From contig NZ_JAPVLU010000050.1 of assembly GCF_027158205.1 (NCBI RefSeq), positions 1-63,457 of the forward strand: a stretch of 63,457 nucleotides of DNA, read 5' to 3'. Under the pieces are notes generated by a model that was not told the DNA's origin, searched no databases, and was given only the letters and a program-made list of their open reading frames with translations. The DNA comes from Streptomyces sp. H39-S7 (lineage in GTDB: Bacteria > Actinomycetota > Actinomycetes > Streptomycetales > Streptomycetaceae). The position numbers were made by a program, and so were the translations under genes. Positions 32,958-42,600 of this stretch are shown piece after piece (position 1 is the stretch's first letter; each line of letters starts with the position of its first letter).

Positions 32958-34139
32958 TCAGCCGACCGGCGTCCACCGGCTGGCGTCGCGCGCGCTGGCC
33001 TCGACGGCGGCCAGCACCCGCTGCACCTGCAGTCCGTCGGCGAACGAGGGCGCGGGGTCGGAGCCGTCCCCGATCGCCTGCACGAAGTCGCGGATCTCGT
33101 GGGTGAAGGTGTGCTCGTAGCCCAGGAGGTGGCCGGGGGGCCACCAGGCGCCGGCGTAGGGGTGGTCGGGTTCGGTGACGAGGATGCGGGCGAACCCGGC
33201 GGTGCGCGCGTCCGCGGTGTGGTCGTGGAACCAGAGATCGTTCATCGACTCGAAGTCGAAGGCCAACGACCCCTCGGATCCGTTGAGTTCGATCCGCAGG
33301 GCGTTCTTGCGGCCCGCGGCGAACCGGGTGGCCTCGAACGAGGCGAGCGCGCCGCCCGCGGTGCGCGCGGTGAACAGGGCGGCGTCGTCCACCGTGACCG
33401 GGCCCGTGCCGACGGACACCGCTCCCGGGGCCAACCCGTCCGAGGTCGCGGCGAGCGGGCGTTCCTTGACGAAGGTCTCGGTCACCGCCGAGACGCCGGT
33501 GATGAGGGACCCGCCGACGAATTGCGCCAGGTCGATGATGTGCGCCCCGATGTCGCCGAGGGCGCCCGAGCCGGCCCGTTCCCTCTGCAGCCGCCACACC
33601 AGCGGAAACTGCGGATCGGTGATCCAGTCCTGGAGGTACTGGGCGCGGATGTGCCGGATCCGCCCCAGCCTGCCGTCGGCCACCAGCCGGCGGGCGAGCG
33701 CGATGGCCGGCACCCGCCGGTAGTTGAAGCCGACCATGGAGCGGATGCCGCGGGCGGCGGCGCGCTCGGCCGCCGCGGTCATCGCCTCGGCCTCGGCGAC
33801 GGTGTTGGCGAGCGGTTTCTCGCACAGCACGTGCTTGCCGGCCTCCAGCGCGGCGACGGCCAGTTCGACGTGGCTGTCGCCGGGGGTGCAGATGTCCAGG
33901 ACGTGGATGTCGTCACGGACCAGCAGCTCCTTCACATCCGTGACGGCCTCGGCCCAGCCGAGCCGCTCGGCGGCGCGCGCGACGTCGGGGCCCGAGCGGC
34001 CGGCGACGGCCACCATCGCGGGGCGCCGCGGAAGGTCGAAGAACGCGCCCACCGAGCGCCAGGCCTGGGAGTGGGCGCGCCCCATGAAGGAGTACCCGAC
34101 CAGGCCGACGCCGAGGGCCGGTGGCTGTGCTGCGGGCAT
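32958..34139 (-). CDS. Gfo/Idh/MocA-family sugar dehydrogenase
   Basis: This 393-residue NAD(P)-dependent oxidoreductase shows the Rossmann motif VGLVGYSFMGRAHSQAW near residue 10, the family motif CEKPLANTVAEAEAM near 115 and GDIGAHIIDLAQFV near 195. Members oxidise hydroxyls of sugars and inositols (inositol 2-dehydrogenase, glucose-fructose oxidoreductase, ThuB). It lies between the binding protein and isomerase genes on the same strand, which supports a role in intracellular processing of the imported sugar. A secreted ThuA-domain protein encoded in the same island makes a 3-keto-glycoside route plausible. Confidence 0.92.
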   Translation of the reverse strand: MPAAQPPALGVGLVGYSFMGRAHSQAWRSVGAFFDLPRRPAMVAVAGRSGPDVARAAERLGWAEAVTDVKELLVRDDIHVLDICTPGDSHVELAVAALEAGKHVLCEKPLANTVAEAEAMTAAAERAAARGIRSMVGFNYRRVPAIALARRLVADGRLGRIRHIRAQYLQDWITDPQFPLVWRLQRERAGSGALGDIGAHIIDLAQFVGGSLITGVSAVTETFVKERPLAATSDGLAPGAVSVGTGPVTVDDAALFTARTAGGALASFEATRFAAGRKNALRIELNGSEGSLAFDFESMNDLWFHDHTADARTAGFARILVTEPDHPYAGAWWPPGHLLGYEHTFTHEIRDFVQAIGDGSDPAPSFADGLQVQRVLAAVEASARDASRWTPVG

Positions 34140-34196
34140 CGTCGTCGATCCCTTTCCGTCGGTCGGTGCGGAGCGGCTGGTGGGTCAGGAGGATGA

Positions 34197-35249
34197 CTAC
34201 GAGAATCCGACGGCCATGTACTGGTCGACGTTCTCCTTCGTCACCACCGCCGAGAACGTCGTCACGGACGCCGGCACCTCGTGCTCGACCAGGTCGGCCA
34301 TGCCGTGGCCCTGGGCGATGAGCCGGGCGACGGTGATCGAGGACGACGCCATGCTCGGGCTGTAGAGCACCGTGGCCTTCACCGGGCTGTCGTCGGCCTT
34401 GATCGACTCCATGGCCTTGCGGGAGCCGGCGCCCCCGACCACGACGAACTCCTTGTCGCGCTGCGCCTGCTTGATCGCCGCGAGCACGCCGATCCCCTGG
34501 TCGTCGTCGTGGTTCCACATCGCGTCGATCTTCGGGGTGGCCTGCAGCAGTTGTGCGGTGACCCGCTGCCCGGTCGCGGCGGTGAAGTCGGCGGCCTGCC
34601 GGGCGGCCAGCCGCAGCCCGTTGGCGGCCAGCGCGTCCTTGAACCCCTTGCTGCGCTGCTGGGTGAGTTCGAGGTTGTCGATCCCGGCGACCTCGACGAT
34701 GACGGGGTCGGCCTTGCCCGCCGCCTTCATCCGGCGGGCGATGAAGTGGCCGGCGTTCACGCCCATGCCGTAGTTGTCGCCGCCGATCCAGGTCCGGTAG
34801 GCGAGCCCGCTGGCGAAGATGCGGTCCAGGTTGATCACCGGGATCCCGGACGCCATCGCCTTCTTGGCGATCTCGGTGAGGGCCTTGCCGTCGAAGGGCA
34901 GGATGACGAGCGCGTCGACCTTGGCGTCGATCAGCGACTGCACCTGCTGAATCTGCGCGGCGACGTCGTTGGTGCCCTCGGTCGCCTTGAGCGTGACGTC
35001 GGAGTACTGCTTGGCCTGTGCCTTGGCGTTGATGGTGATCGCGGCGGTCCAGCCGTGGTCGGCGGCCGGGGCCGAGAACCCGATGGTCACCGCCTTGCCC
35101 GTGGCCGTTCCCGACGAGGACGCGCCGGCCTTGACCTGCGGGGCGCTCTTGTCGTTGTCGCTGCTGTTGGTGCATCCGGTGAGGAGGGCGCCCGCGCCGA
35201 TTGCCGCCCCGCCGAACAGGACGTGTCTGCGGTCCAAGCTCGTGCTCAT
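34197..35249 (-). CDS. Sugar ABC transporter substrate-binding lipoprotein
   Basis: This 350-residue lipoprotein begins MSTSLDRRHVLFGGAAIGAG, with Tat-like RR, and has a lipobox LLTGC near residue 26. The rest is a type I periplasmic-binding fold of the RbsB class (IGFSAPAADHGWTAAI; AQIQQVQSLIDAKVDALVIL; WNHDDDQGIGVLAA). This class binds ribose, galactose, inositol or related monosaccharides. ATG 35249 follows GGAGA. It follows the permease gene by 13 bases, so the importer is one operon: ATPase, permease, binding protein. Confidence 0.94.
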   Translation of the reverse strand: MSTSLDRRHVLFGGAAIGAGALLTGCTNSSDNDKSAPQVKAGASSSGTATGKAVTIGFSAPAADHGWTAAITINAKAQAKQYSDVTLKATEGTNDVAAQIQQVQSLIDAKVDALVILPFDGKALTEIAKKAMASGIPVINLDRIFASGLAYRTWIGGDNYGMGVNAGHFIARRMKAAGKADPVIVEVAGIDNLELTQQRSKGFKDALAANGLRLAARQAADFTAATGQRVTAQLLQATPKIDAMWNHDDDQGIGVLAAIKQAQRDKEFVVVGGAGSRKAMESIKADDSPVKATVLYSPSMASSSITVARLIAQGHGMADLVEHEVPASVTTFSAVVTKENVDQYMAVGFS

Positions 35250-35262
35250 ATCGGTCTCCGAA

Positions 35263-36372
35263 TCAGGTGGTGACGGACCGGCCACGGCCCCAGCGCTGGA
35301 TGAGCAGGACGGCGATGATGATCGCGCCCTGGGCGATCTCCTGGATGGGGGTGGTGAGGTTGTTGAGGATGAACAGGTCGGTGATGGTCGTGAAGACCAG
35401 GACGCCGAGGATCGAACCGAGGACGGACCCGAAGCCCCCGGTCAGCAGCGTCCCGCCGACGACCACCGCGGCGATGGCGTTGAGTTCGTAGAGCATGCCG
35501 TGGGTGCTCGCACCGGTGTTGGCCTGCGCGGTGAGCATCACGGCGGCGATGCCGCAGCAGAAGCCGGAGACGACGTAGAGCAGGCACGTGTGCAGCCGCA
35601 CGTTGATGCCCGCCAGCCGGGCGGCCTCCGGGTTGCCGCCGACGGCGTACGTGCGGCGCCCGAACGTGGTCCGGTTGAGCACCAGCCAGCCCACCACGAC
35701 GACCGCGGCGAAGATGTAGACCAGCAGCGGTATGCCCAGCCAGCGGGTCTCGGCGATGGACAGGAACGTGTCCGCGGTGACGATCTGCGACTTGCGGTCG
35801 GAGAGCTGCTCCGCCAGACCGCGGGTGGCGACCATCGTCGCCAGGGTCACGATGAAGGCGACCAGCCGCCCGTAGGCGATCAGCAGACCGTTCAGCAACC
35901 CGCAGAGCGTGCCGACCAGTACGGAGGTGAAGATCATGACGGCCGGCCCCTGGGCCTGGCTGCCGGTGGTGGTCGACCACACCGAGGCCAGCGCGATCAG
36001 CGCGCCGACCGACAGGTCGATGCCGCCGCCGATGATGACGAACGTCATCCCGACGGTGACCACCCCGATCACGGCCGCGAGGCTGAGGATCAGCACCATG
36101 TTGCTGGTGGTCGCGAAACTGCTGCCTTTGGTGAGGGCCCCGATGCCGCACAGGATGCCCAGGGCGATCACCAGCGCGAGGTGCCGCAGCGCCCCGGCGC
36201 CCCGGCCGCCGCCGAACCCGCCGATCCCTCCCAGGGACGCGAACGGCCCGGTGTGTACACCCTTCCTGGCGGCGTGCGCGGCGAGTTCCTCGACCCGGCG
36301 GTGTTCGTCCGCCTCGGGGGCGTCGGCGGGGACGGAGAGGTCCGGGGCGGGAGCCTGCGGTCTGTCGCTCAT
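35263..36372 (-). CDS. Sugar ABC transporter permease (RbsC-like)
   Basis: This 369-residue inner-membrane protein of the BPD-transp-2 family has a Pro/Asp/Glu-rich cytoplasmic N-terminus of about 80 residues. Eight to ten helices follow, and GLLNGLLIAYGRLVAFIVTL and GGFGSVLGSILGVLVF match the RbsC ATPase-contact region. It overlaps the upstream ATPase gene by four bases (ATGA) and serves the ribose-class importer as a homodimer. Confidence 0.94.
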   Translation of the reverse strand: MSDRPQAPAPDLSVPADAPEADEHRRVEELAAHAARKGVHTGPFASLGGIGGFGGGRGAGALRHLALVIALGILCGIGALTKGSSFATTSNMVLILSLAAVIGVVTVGMTFVIIGGGIDLSVGALIALASVWSTTTGSQAQGPAVMIFTSVLVGTLCGLLNGLLIAYGRLVAFIVTLATMVATRGLAEQLSDRKSQIVTADTFLSIAETRWLGIPLLVYIFAAVVVVGWLVLNRTTFGRRTYAVGGNPEAARLAGINVRLHTCLLYVVSGFCCGIAAVMLTAQANTGASTHGMLYELNAIAAVVVGGTLLTGGFGSVLGSILGVLVFTTITDLFILNNLTTPIQEIAQGAIIIAVLLIQRWGRGRSVTT

Positions 36373-37892
36373 AGCGCGCTTCCTTCCATCACCAGGTCGA
36401 GGACCCCGTGTTCGTCGATGTCCACCGCGTCGCAGGCGTGGATGACCCGGCCCTCGCGCAGCACGAGGATCCGGTCGGCCAGGCCGAGTACCTCCGGCAC
36501 CTCGCTGGAGACCAGCACGATGGCGAGACCCGCGTCGGCCAGCGCCCTCATCTGCGCGTACAGCTCGCTGCGGGCGCCGACATCGACGCCTCGCGTCGGT
36601 TCGTCCAGAAGCAGCACGTCACAGCGGCGCAGCAGCCAGCGGGCCAGCACCGCCTTCTGCTGGTTGCCGCCGGACAGAGTGCGTACCGGCCGGTCCGGGT
36701 CGTCGGGGCGCAGCTGTACGGCGGCGATCTGCCGGGCCGCGTCGGCCGCTTCCCGGCGCCGGTCGAACCAGCCCCAGCGGGTGTAGCGGCCGAGTGAGGC
36801 GACGGTGATGTTGCGTCCGACGCTCTCCAGCATGAGCAGCGCCTGCGACTTGCGCTCCTCGGGGGCGAAGCCCATGCCGCGCCGGACGGCCGCCGTGGTG
36901 CTGCCGGGCCGCAGGGCCGCGCCGCCGAGCAGGACGCGGCCGGCCAGCGGCGTCCTGGCGCCGTAGATCCCCTCCAGGATCTCGGAGCGGCCGGAGCCGA
37001 CCAGCCCCGCGATCCCGACGATCTCGCCGGCGCGGACGCTGAACGAGACGTCGTGGACGCGACCGGCCACCGAAAGCCCCTCGACGCGCAGGACTTCGGG
37101 GCTCTCCGCCCGGGTGCCGGGAGCGGGGCGGCGGGGGAAGGTGTGCTCCACGGCGCGGCCGGTCATCAGGGCGACCACGTCGGCGGTCGGGGTGGTGCGG
37201 GCGGGCAGTCCGACGGCCCGGGTGCGGCCGTCCTTGAGAACGGTGATGCGGTCGCCGATCTCGCGGATCTCCTCCAGGCGGTGCGAGATGTAGACGACGG
37301 CCACGCCGGTGGCGGCGAGTTCGCGGATGATGCGGAACAGGTTGGTGACCTCGTCGTGGGCGAGTGCGGCCGACGGTTCGTCCATCACGATGAGCCGGGC
37401 GTCGTGCGACAGCGCCCGGGCCATGCTGACGACCTGCTGCGCGGCCGCGGGCAGGTGGCCGAGCGGCTTTCCCGGCGGGATCTCGGCGTGTCCGAGGCGG
37501 TCGAGCAGGGCGCGGGCGGCGCGGTGCATCTCGCCGCGCCGGGTCACGCCGAAGGAGGCCGGTTCGTGGCCGAGGAAGATGTTCTCGGCCACGCCGAGGC
37601 CGGGTACGAGGTCGAGTTCCTGGTAGATGGTGGCGACGCCGAGGCGCATGGCGGCGGTGGGGTGCGAGAGCCGTACCGGTTCGCCCTGCCACAGCAGTTC
37701 ACCCGCGTCCGGTTGATGGGCACCGGAGAGCACTTTGATCAGTGTGGACTTACCGGCCCCGTTCTGCCCCAGCAGGCAGTGCACTTCGCCGGCGCGGACC
37801 TCGAGGTCCACCCCGTCCAGGGCACGGACGCCCGGGAACTCCTTGACGATGCCCCGCATCGCGAGCAGGGGCGGATCTGCGGTGGCGGTCAC
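36369..37892 (-). CDS. Sugar ABC transporter ATPase with two fused ABC domains (RbsA-like)
   Basis: This 507-residue protein has two nucleotide-binding domains. The first has Walker A GQNGAGKST and Walker B LIVMDEPSAAL. The second has the degenerate loop GLVGSGRSE, an intact signature LSGGNQQK and VLLLDEPTRGVD. This asymmetry is normal for RbsA/MglA. GTG 37892 is favoured: GAGGAGGTCTCC precedes it, whereas the open frame continues upstream only because repeats read TVAHV-PPLSTTAA. It is the first gene of the leftward operon and is divergent from the ROK regulator. Confidence 0.94.
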   Translation of the reverse strand: MTATADPPLLAMRGIVKEFPGVRALDGVDLEVRAGEVHCLLGQNGAGKSTLIKVLSGAHQPDAGELLWQGEPVRLSHPTAAMRLGVATIYQELDLVPGLGVAENIFLGHEPASFGVTRRGEMHRAARALLDRLGHAEIPPGKPLGHLPAAAQQVVSMARALSHDARLIVMDEPSAALAHDEVTNLFRIIRELAATGVAVVYISHRLEEIREIGDRITVLKDGRTRAVGLPARTTPTADVVALMTGRAVEHTFPRRPAPGTRAESPEVLRVEGLSVAGRVHDVSFSVRAGEIVGIAGLVGSGRSEILEGIYGARTPLAGRVLLGGAALRPGSTTAAVRRGMGFAPEERKSQALLMLESVGRNITVASLGRYTRWGWFDRRREAADAARQIAAVQLRPDDPDRPVRTLSGGNQQKAVLARWLLRRCDVLLLDEPTRGVDVGARSELYAQMRALADAGLAIVLVSSEVPEVLGLADRILVLREGRVIHACDAVDIDEHGVLDLVMEGSAL

Positions 37893-37920
37893 GGAGACCT
37901 CCTCGGTGGCGCCGGAGAGC

Positions 37921-38057
37921 GGCGGTACGTATGCGGCTGTGGTGCTGAGCGGCGGTACGTGGGCGACTGTGCGGCGATGCAGGTGCGGCGGTACGTCTGA
38001 GGGCAGTACGTGTGCGGCTGTGGTGCTGAGCGGCAGTACGTGGGCGACTGTGCGGCG
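37921..38057. repeat. 56-bp direct repeats with five GGC[G/A]GTACGT boxes in the divergent control region
   Basis: Two 56-base direct repeats (37921-37976 and 38002-38057, three mismatches) lie between the sugar ABC operon and the ROK gene. Each contains two copies of GGC[G/A]GTACGT, and a fifth copy sits between them (box starts 37921, 37951, 37987, 38002, 38032). GTACGT boxes are spaced 30, 36, 15 and 30 bases apart. Such repeated boxes at a divergent promoter suggest regulator binding, though a simple slippage duplication cannot be excluded. The rest of the 312-base gap, 37893-38204, holds no gene. Confidence 0.7.
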
Positions 38058-38150
38058 CCGATCCTGGCGCACCTCTGTGACCTGCGAATACCGGTCGATC
38101 AGGGTGACTTGAGGGGCAGTCGGAACCTTGACGCCCCGCTGCGGTGCGAC

Positions 38151-38171
38151 TTAGTTTGTGGTCGCGACTAA
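38151..38171. promoter_or_regulatory. Possible ROK-repressor operator
   Basis: TTAGT (38151-38155) and ACTAA (38167-38171) form an inverted repeat around an 11-base centre, 33 bases before the ROK start codon. The sequence is AT-rich in a very GC-rich region. ROK repressors bind AT-rich dyads near their own genes, so self-regulation and control of the divergent importer operon are plausible. Confidence 0.45.
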
Positions 38172-38204
38172 CGACTGTCAATGCTTCGCACAAAGGGGTG
38201 TGCC

Positions 38205-39455
38205 ATGCGGCCCGTCAGCAGCGGAGCTGTCGACTTCCTCGATGTCCGGGAGACCAATCTCGCCGTCGTCCTGCGGTTCATCCGTCGCGAAGCCCCGTGT
38301 TCGCGGGCCGAGGTCGCCGCCGGCACCGGGCTGAACAAGGCCACCATCTCCAACATCGTGGCCGAGCTGATCACCCGCGGCATCGTCGTCGAGGTGGGGG
38401 CGAGCGAGGAGCGGCGGATCGGCCGGCCCGCGGTCATGCTGACGCTCGACGGCCGGCGCTTCACCGCGCTCGGTCTGGAGGTGAACGTCGACTACCTGTC
38501 GGCGGTCATGGTCGACCTGGCCGAACGCGACGTCCTGACCTGGCACGAGCCGGTACAGGCAGCGGAGTTGGGTGCCGAGGGCTGCGTCGTGCGGCTGGCC
38601 GACCTGGCCCGCCGGGCGATGGGCGAGATGGCGCGCCAGCACCGCGAGGTGCTCGGCATCACGATCGCCGTGCCCGGCCTGATCGGCATCTCCGACGGTG
38701 AGGTGGCCGAGGCGCCGAACCTCGGCTGGAACAGGTTCCGGCTCGTCGACCGCTTCCGGGAGCAGCTCGACGACAGCAGTGTCGCCCTGTCGCTGGACAA
38801 CGACGCCAACCTCGGGGCGGTCGGTGAGTACCGGCGCGGGGCGCTGGCGCACACGCAGAACCTCGTCTACCTGACCGGCGAGGTCGGGGTGGGCGGCGGC
38901 GTGATCATCAACGGCGCCCTGATGCGCGGCTCCTCGGGGTACGGGGGCGAGGTCGGGCACATCACCCTGATGCAGGACGGGCCGCTGTGCGGATGCGGCC
39001 GCCGGGGCTGTTTCGAGGCGCTGGTCGGTATCGGCTCGATCATCCAGCAGGCGGCCCCTGACCTGGCCGGCGGTACGGCGCAGCCGCTGACGGACCTGGG
39101 CGCGAAGGTCGCCGAGGTCGCACGACGGGCCGAGGCGGGCGACCCGCGGGCGACGGCCGCGCTGGTCCGCGTCGGGGAGTGGCTGGGCCGGGGTTCGGCG
39201 ATCCTGCTCAACCTGTTCAACCCCCAGGCCCTGATCCTCGGTGGCTACTTCGTGACGCTGGCGCCGTGGATCATGCCGCCCGCCCGCCGTACGCTCGCAG
39301 CGCACACCATCGCGCCGAATCTGGGCGGCTGCCAGGTCGCGCTGTCCACCCTCGGCTTCACCGCGGCGGCCAGGGGCGGAGCGTCGTCGATCATCGACGC
39401 CATCGACACCGCGCGGCTCCCGCTGCCCCGCGGCGGTCCCGCGGCGCACCGGTAA
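38205..39455 (+). CDS. ROK-family transcriptional repressor
   Basis: This 416-residue regulator has an N-terminal winged helix (CSRAEVAAGTGLNKATISNI) and a C-terminal sugar-kinase-like domain. The ROK zinc motif is CGCGRRGCFEAL near residue 265 and the preceding GHITL supplies the His ligand. The ATP-loop region is degenerate, as in repressors such as NagC/XylR. ATG 38205 follows AAAGGGG; an upstream ATG at 38181 lacks a ribosome binding site. It is divergent from the ABC operon and upstream of the secreted dehydrogenase gene, so it probably controls the whole island in response to the sugar. Confidence 0.93.
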   Translation: MRPVSSGAVDFLDVRETNLAVVLRFIRREAPCSRAEVAAGTGLNKATISNIVAELITRGIVVEVGASEERRIGRPAVMLTLDGRRFTALGLEVNVDYLSAVMVDLAERDVLTWHEPVQAAELGAEGCVVRLADLARRAMGEMARQHREVLGITIAVPGLIGISDGEVAEAPNLGWNRFRLVDRFREQLDDSSVALSLDNDANLGAVGEYRRGALAHTQNLVYLTGEVGVGGGVIINGALMRGSSGYGGEVGHITLMQDGPLCGCGRRGCFEALVGIGSIIQQAAPDLAGGTAQPLTDLGAKVAEVARRAEAGDPRATAALVRVGEWLGRGSAILLNLFNPQALILGGYFVTLAPWIMPPARRTLAAHTIAPNLGGCQVALSTLGFTAAARGGASSIIDAIDTARLPLPRGGPAAHR

Positions 39456-39470
39456 CCGGTACGGGCCCTC

Positions 39471-39499
39471 TTGACGACCTCGTCCGGTCCCTTTACTTT
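39471..39499 (+). promoter_or_regulatory. Candidate HrdB-type promoter of the secreted dehydrogenase gene
   Basis: TTGACG (39471-39476), a 17-base spacer and TACTTT (39494-39499) fit the main vegetative sigma consensus closely. The start codon is 112 bases downstream, leaving a long leader with small inverted repeats (CTCCTG/CAGGAG at 39523-39540). No hairpin is evident after the ROK stop, so transcription from upstream is also possible. Confidence 0.55.
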
Positions 39500-39611
39500 C
39501 TCCCCGCAACCAACGAACACCTCCTGAGAGTCCAGGAGGACCGGTCACCGGACGCCTCGGCGGGGCGTCCTTCCACAAGGCGGCTTCGCGCTGCCCTGGA
39601 AGGGGAACGCC

Positions 39612-42600
39612 GTGCGTTCAGTCCTGCCCGCAAGGCCCACGAGACGCGCAAGGCCCGCAAGGCTCCCCCACAGGGTCCGGTTCCGGACCCTGTGCACCGC
39701 TCTCCTCGCCTCGGCGCTGCTCCTGCTGGGCGCCACCGGCGCCATCGTCCCGGCAGCCGCCCACGACGGCCCGCACCCGGACGCCGCGGCCGCCTTCCAG
39801 CAGGTGCAACTCGCGCGCGGCACCGCGCAGACCGGCGAGCCGATGAGCCTGGCGGTGCTCCCCGACCGCACCGTCCTGCACACCGACCGGCGCGGCACCA
39901 TCTTCAAGACCGACGCCGCCGGCACCACCTCCGTCGCGGGCACGCTGCCCGTCTACACCCACGACGAGGAGGGCATCCAGGGCATCACCGCCGACCCGGC
40001 CGTCGCCGCCAACCGCTGGATCTACGTCTACTACTCCCCCGTCCTGAACACCCCCGCGGGCGACGCCCCGTCCGACGGGACCGCCGCCGACTTCGCGCCC
40101 TTCGCCGGGCACAACCAGCTCTCGCGCTTCACCCTGCGGGCCGACAACACCATCGACCCGGCCAGCGAGAAGCAGCTCCTGCAGATCGCCACCAACCGCG
40201 GCATGTGCTGCCACGTCGGCGGCGACCTGGACTTCGACGCCGCGGGCAACCTCTTCATGACCACCGGCGACGACTCCAACCCCTTCTCGTCCGACGGCTA
40301 CAGCCCGCTGGACACCCGCGCGTCGCGCAACCCCGCCTACGACGCCCAGCGCACCGCCGCCAACAGCAACGACCTGCGCGGCAAGCTGCTGCGCATCCAC
40401 CCCGAGGCCAACGGCACCTACACCGTCCCGGCCGGGAACCTGTTCGCGCCCGGCACGGCGAGGACCCGGCCCGAGATCTACGCGATGGGCTTCCGCAACC
40501 CGTTCCGGATGAGCGTCGACCGCCCCACCGGCACCGTCTACATCGGCGACTACGGGCCCGACGCCGGAGCGCTGAGCGCCACCCGGGGACCGGGCGGCCA
40601 GGTCGAGTTCGACCGCGTGACCTCACCCGGCTTCTACGGATGGCCGTACTGCACCGGCACCAACACCCCCAACGAGACGTACAACGCGTTCGACTTCGGC
40701 ACCAGCACCCCGGGCGCGAAGTTCGACTGCGCGGGCGGCCCCGTCAACAGCTCGCCCAACAACACCGGCATCAGCAAGCTCCCGCCCGCCAGATCGTCCT
40801 GGATCAAGTACGACGACTGCAGCGTCACCCAGTTCGGCTGCGGCAGCGAGTCACCGATGGGCGGTCCGGTCTACCGCTACGACCCGAACCTGGTCTCCTC
40901 GGTGAAGTTCCCCCAGTCCTACGACGGGCACGCCTTCATCGGCGAGTTCGGCCGCCGCTGGATCAAGGACGTGCAGGTCGCGGCGGACGGCAGCGCGGGC
41001 ACCATCACCGAGTTCCCCTGGACCGGCACCCAGGTCATGGACATGGCCTTCGGCCCGGACGGCGCCCTGTACGTCCTGGACTACGGCACCGGCTTCGGTG
41101 ACGGTGACTCCTTCTCCGGTCTGTACCGCATCGAGGCCATCGGCGCCGGCGGGCGCGCCCCCGTCGCCCAGGCCGCCGCCACCCCGTCCTCGGGCCAGGC
41201 ACCACTGGCGGTCGCCTTCTCCTCCGCCGGCACCACCGACCCCGACGGCGACGCGCTCACCTACGCCTGGGACTTCGACGGCAACGGCAGTACCGACTCC
41301 ACCGCAGCCAACCCGTCGCACACCTACCCCGCCAACGGCCAGTACCCGGCGAAGCTCACCGTCACCGACACCCACGGGCTGACGGGCACCGCGAGCGTCA
41401 CCGTCACCGTCGGCAACACCGCGCCGGTCCTGACGATCACCGCGCCCGCCAACGGCCAGATCTTCCACTTCGGCGATGCCATCCCCTTCCGGGTGACCGT
41501 CACCGACGCCGAGGAGAGCGTCGTCGACTGCTCCCGGGTCCAGATCCAGTACCTGCTCGGCCACGACAGCCACGCCCACGCCATCACCGACGCCACCGGC
41601 TGCTCGGGCACCATCCAGACCGTCGTTGACGGGGAACACGCCGGCTCCGCCAACCTGTTCGGCGTCTGGCGCGCCTCCTACACCGACCATGGTGCCAACG
41701 GACAGCCCGCGCTGACCGGCACCGCCACCAACGTCACGCCCACCGCGACGAAGCAGGCCGAGTACTACACCGGCTCGAGCGGCATCCAGCCCGCCACTCA
41801 CGACGCGGCGGAGGGCGGCACGACCGTCGGCTACATCGAGAACGGTGACTGGATCTCGTTCACCCCCTACCACCTGACCGGCATCACCACCTTCACCGCC
41901 CGCGCCTCCTCGGCCGGCTCCGGCGGCACCCTGGAACTGCGGGCCGACTCCCCCACCGGCGCGCTGCTCGGCTCCGCGGCCGTCCCCGTCACCGGCGACT
42001 GGAACACCTTCACCAACGTCACCGGAACCGTCACCGCCCCCACCGGAACCCACACCCTGTACTGGGTCTTCAAGGGCGGCGCGGGCAACCTGTTCGACCT
42101 CGACCAGTTCACGTTCGGCGGCCCCGGCGGCGGGCCGGGCACCGTGCAGGGCGAGGCGTTCACCAGCTCCTCCGGCGTCCAGATCGCCCCGCACGCCACC
42201 GCGCACGGCGGCCAGACCCTCGGCTACATCGACAACAACGACTGGGCCGGATACGGCGGCACCGACCTCACGCACGCCACCGGGCTGACCGTACGGGTCG
42301 CCTCCGGCGGCATCGGCGGCACGCTGGAGGCGCGCGCCGGATCGGCCACCGGACCCCTGCTCGGCAGTGTCACGGTCCCCGTCACCGGCGGCTGGGAGAG
42401 CTACACCAACGTGACCCTGCCGCTGACCCCGTCCACGACCGGCGGCCTCTTCCTGGTCTTCCACGGCGGGACCGCCGGCTCACTCTTCGACGTCGACGAC
42501 TTCAGCGTCACCACCGGCGCCCCTGTCACCACCGTCACCCAGGCGGAGAGCTGGACCGCCACCGGCGGGCTGCAGACCGCCGACCACGCGACCGCGCACG

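Noticed and set aside
29352..33825. Long minus-strand frames across the ABC permease and the isomerase/dehydrogenase genes
   Set aside because: Repetitive Arg/Gly/His composition, no start signals; the opposite or alternative frames encode recognised proteins.
37921..38057. CRISPR array
   Set aside because: Only two long copies, no uniform spacers, no cas genes; better read as duplicated regulatory boxes.
37893..38072. N-terminal extension of the sugar ATPase by 60 residues
   Set aside because: The extension is translated promoter repeats; GTG 37892 has an ideal ribosome binding site and matches the RbsA start.
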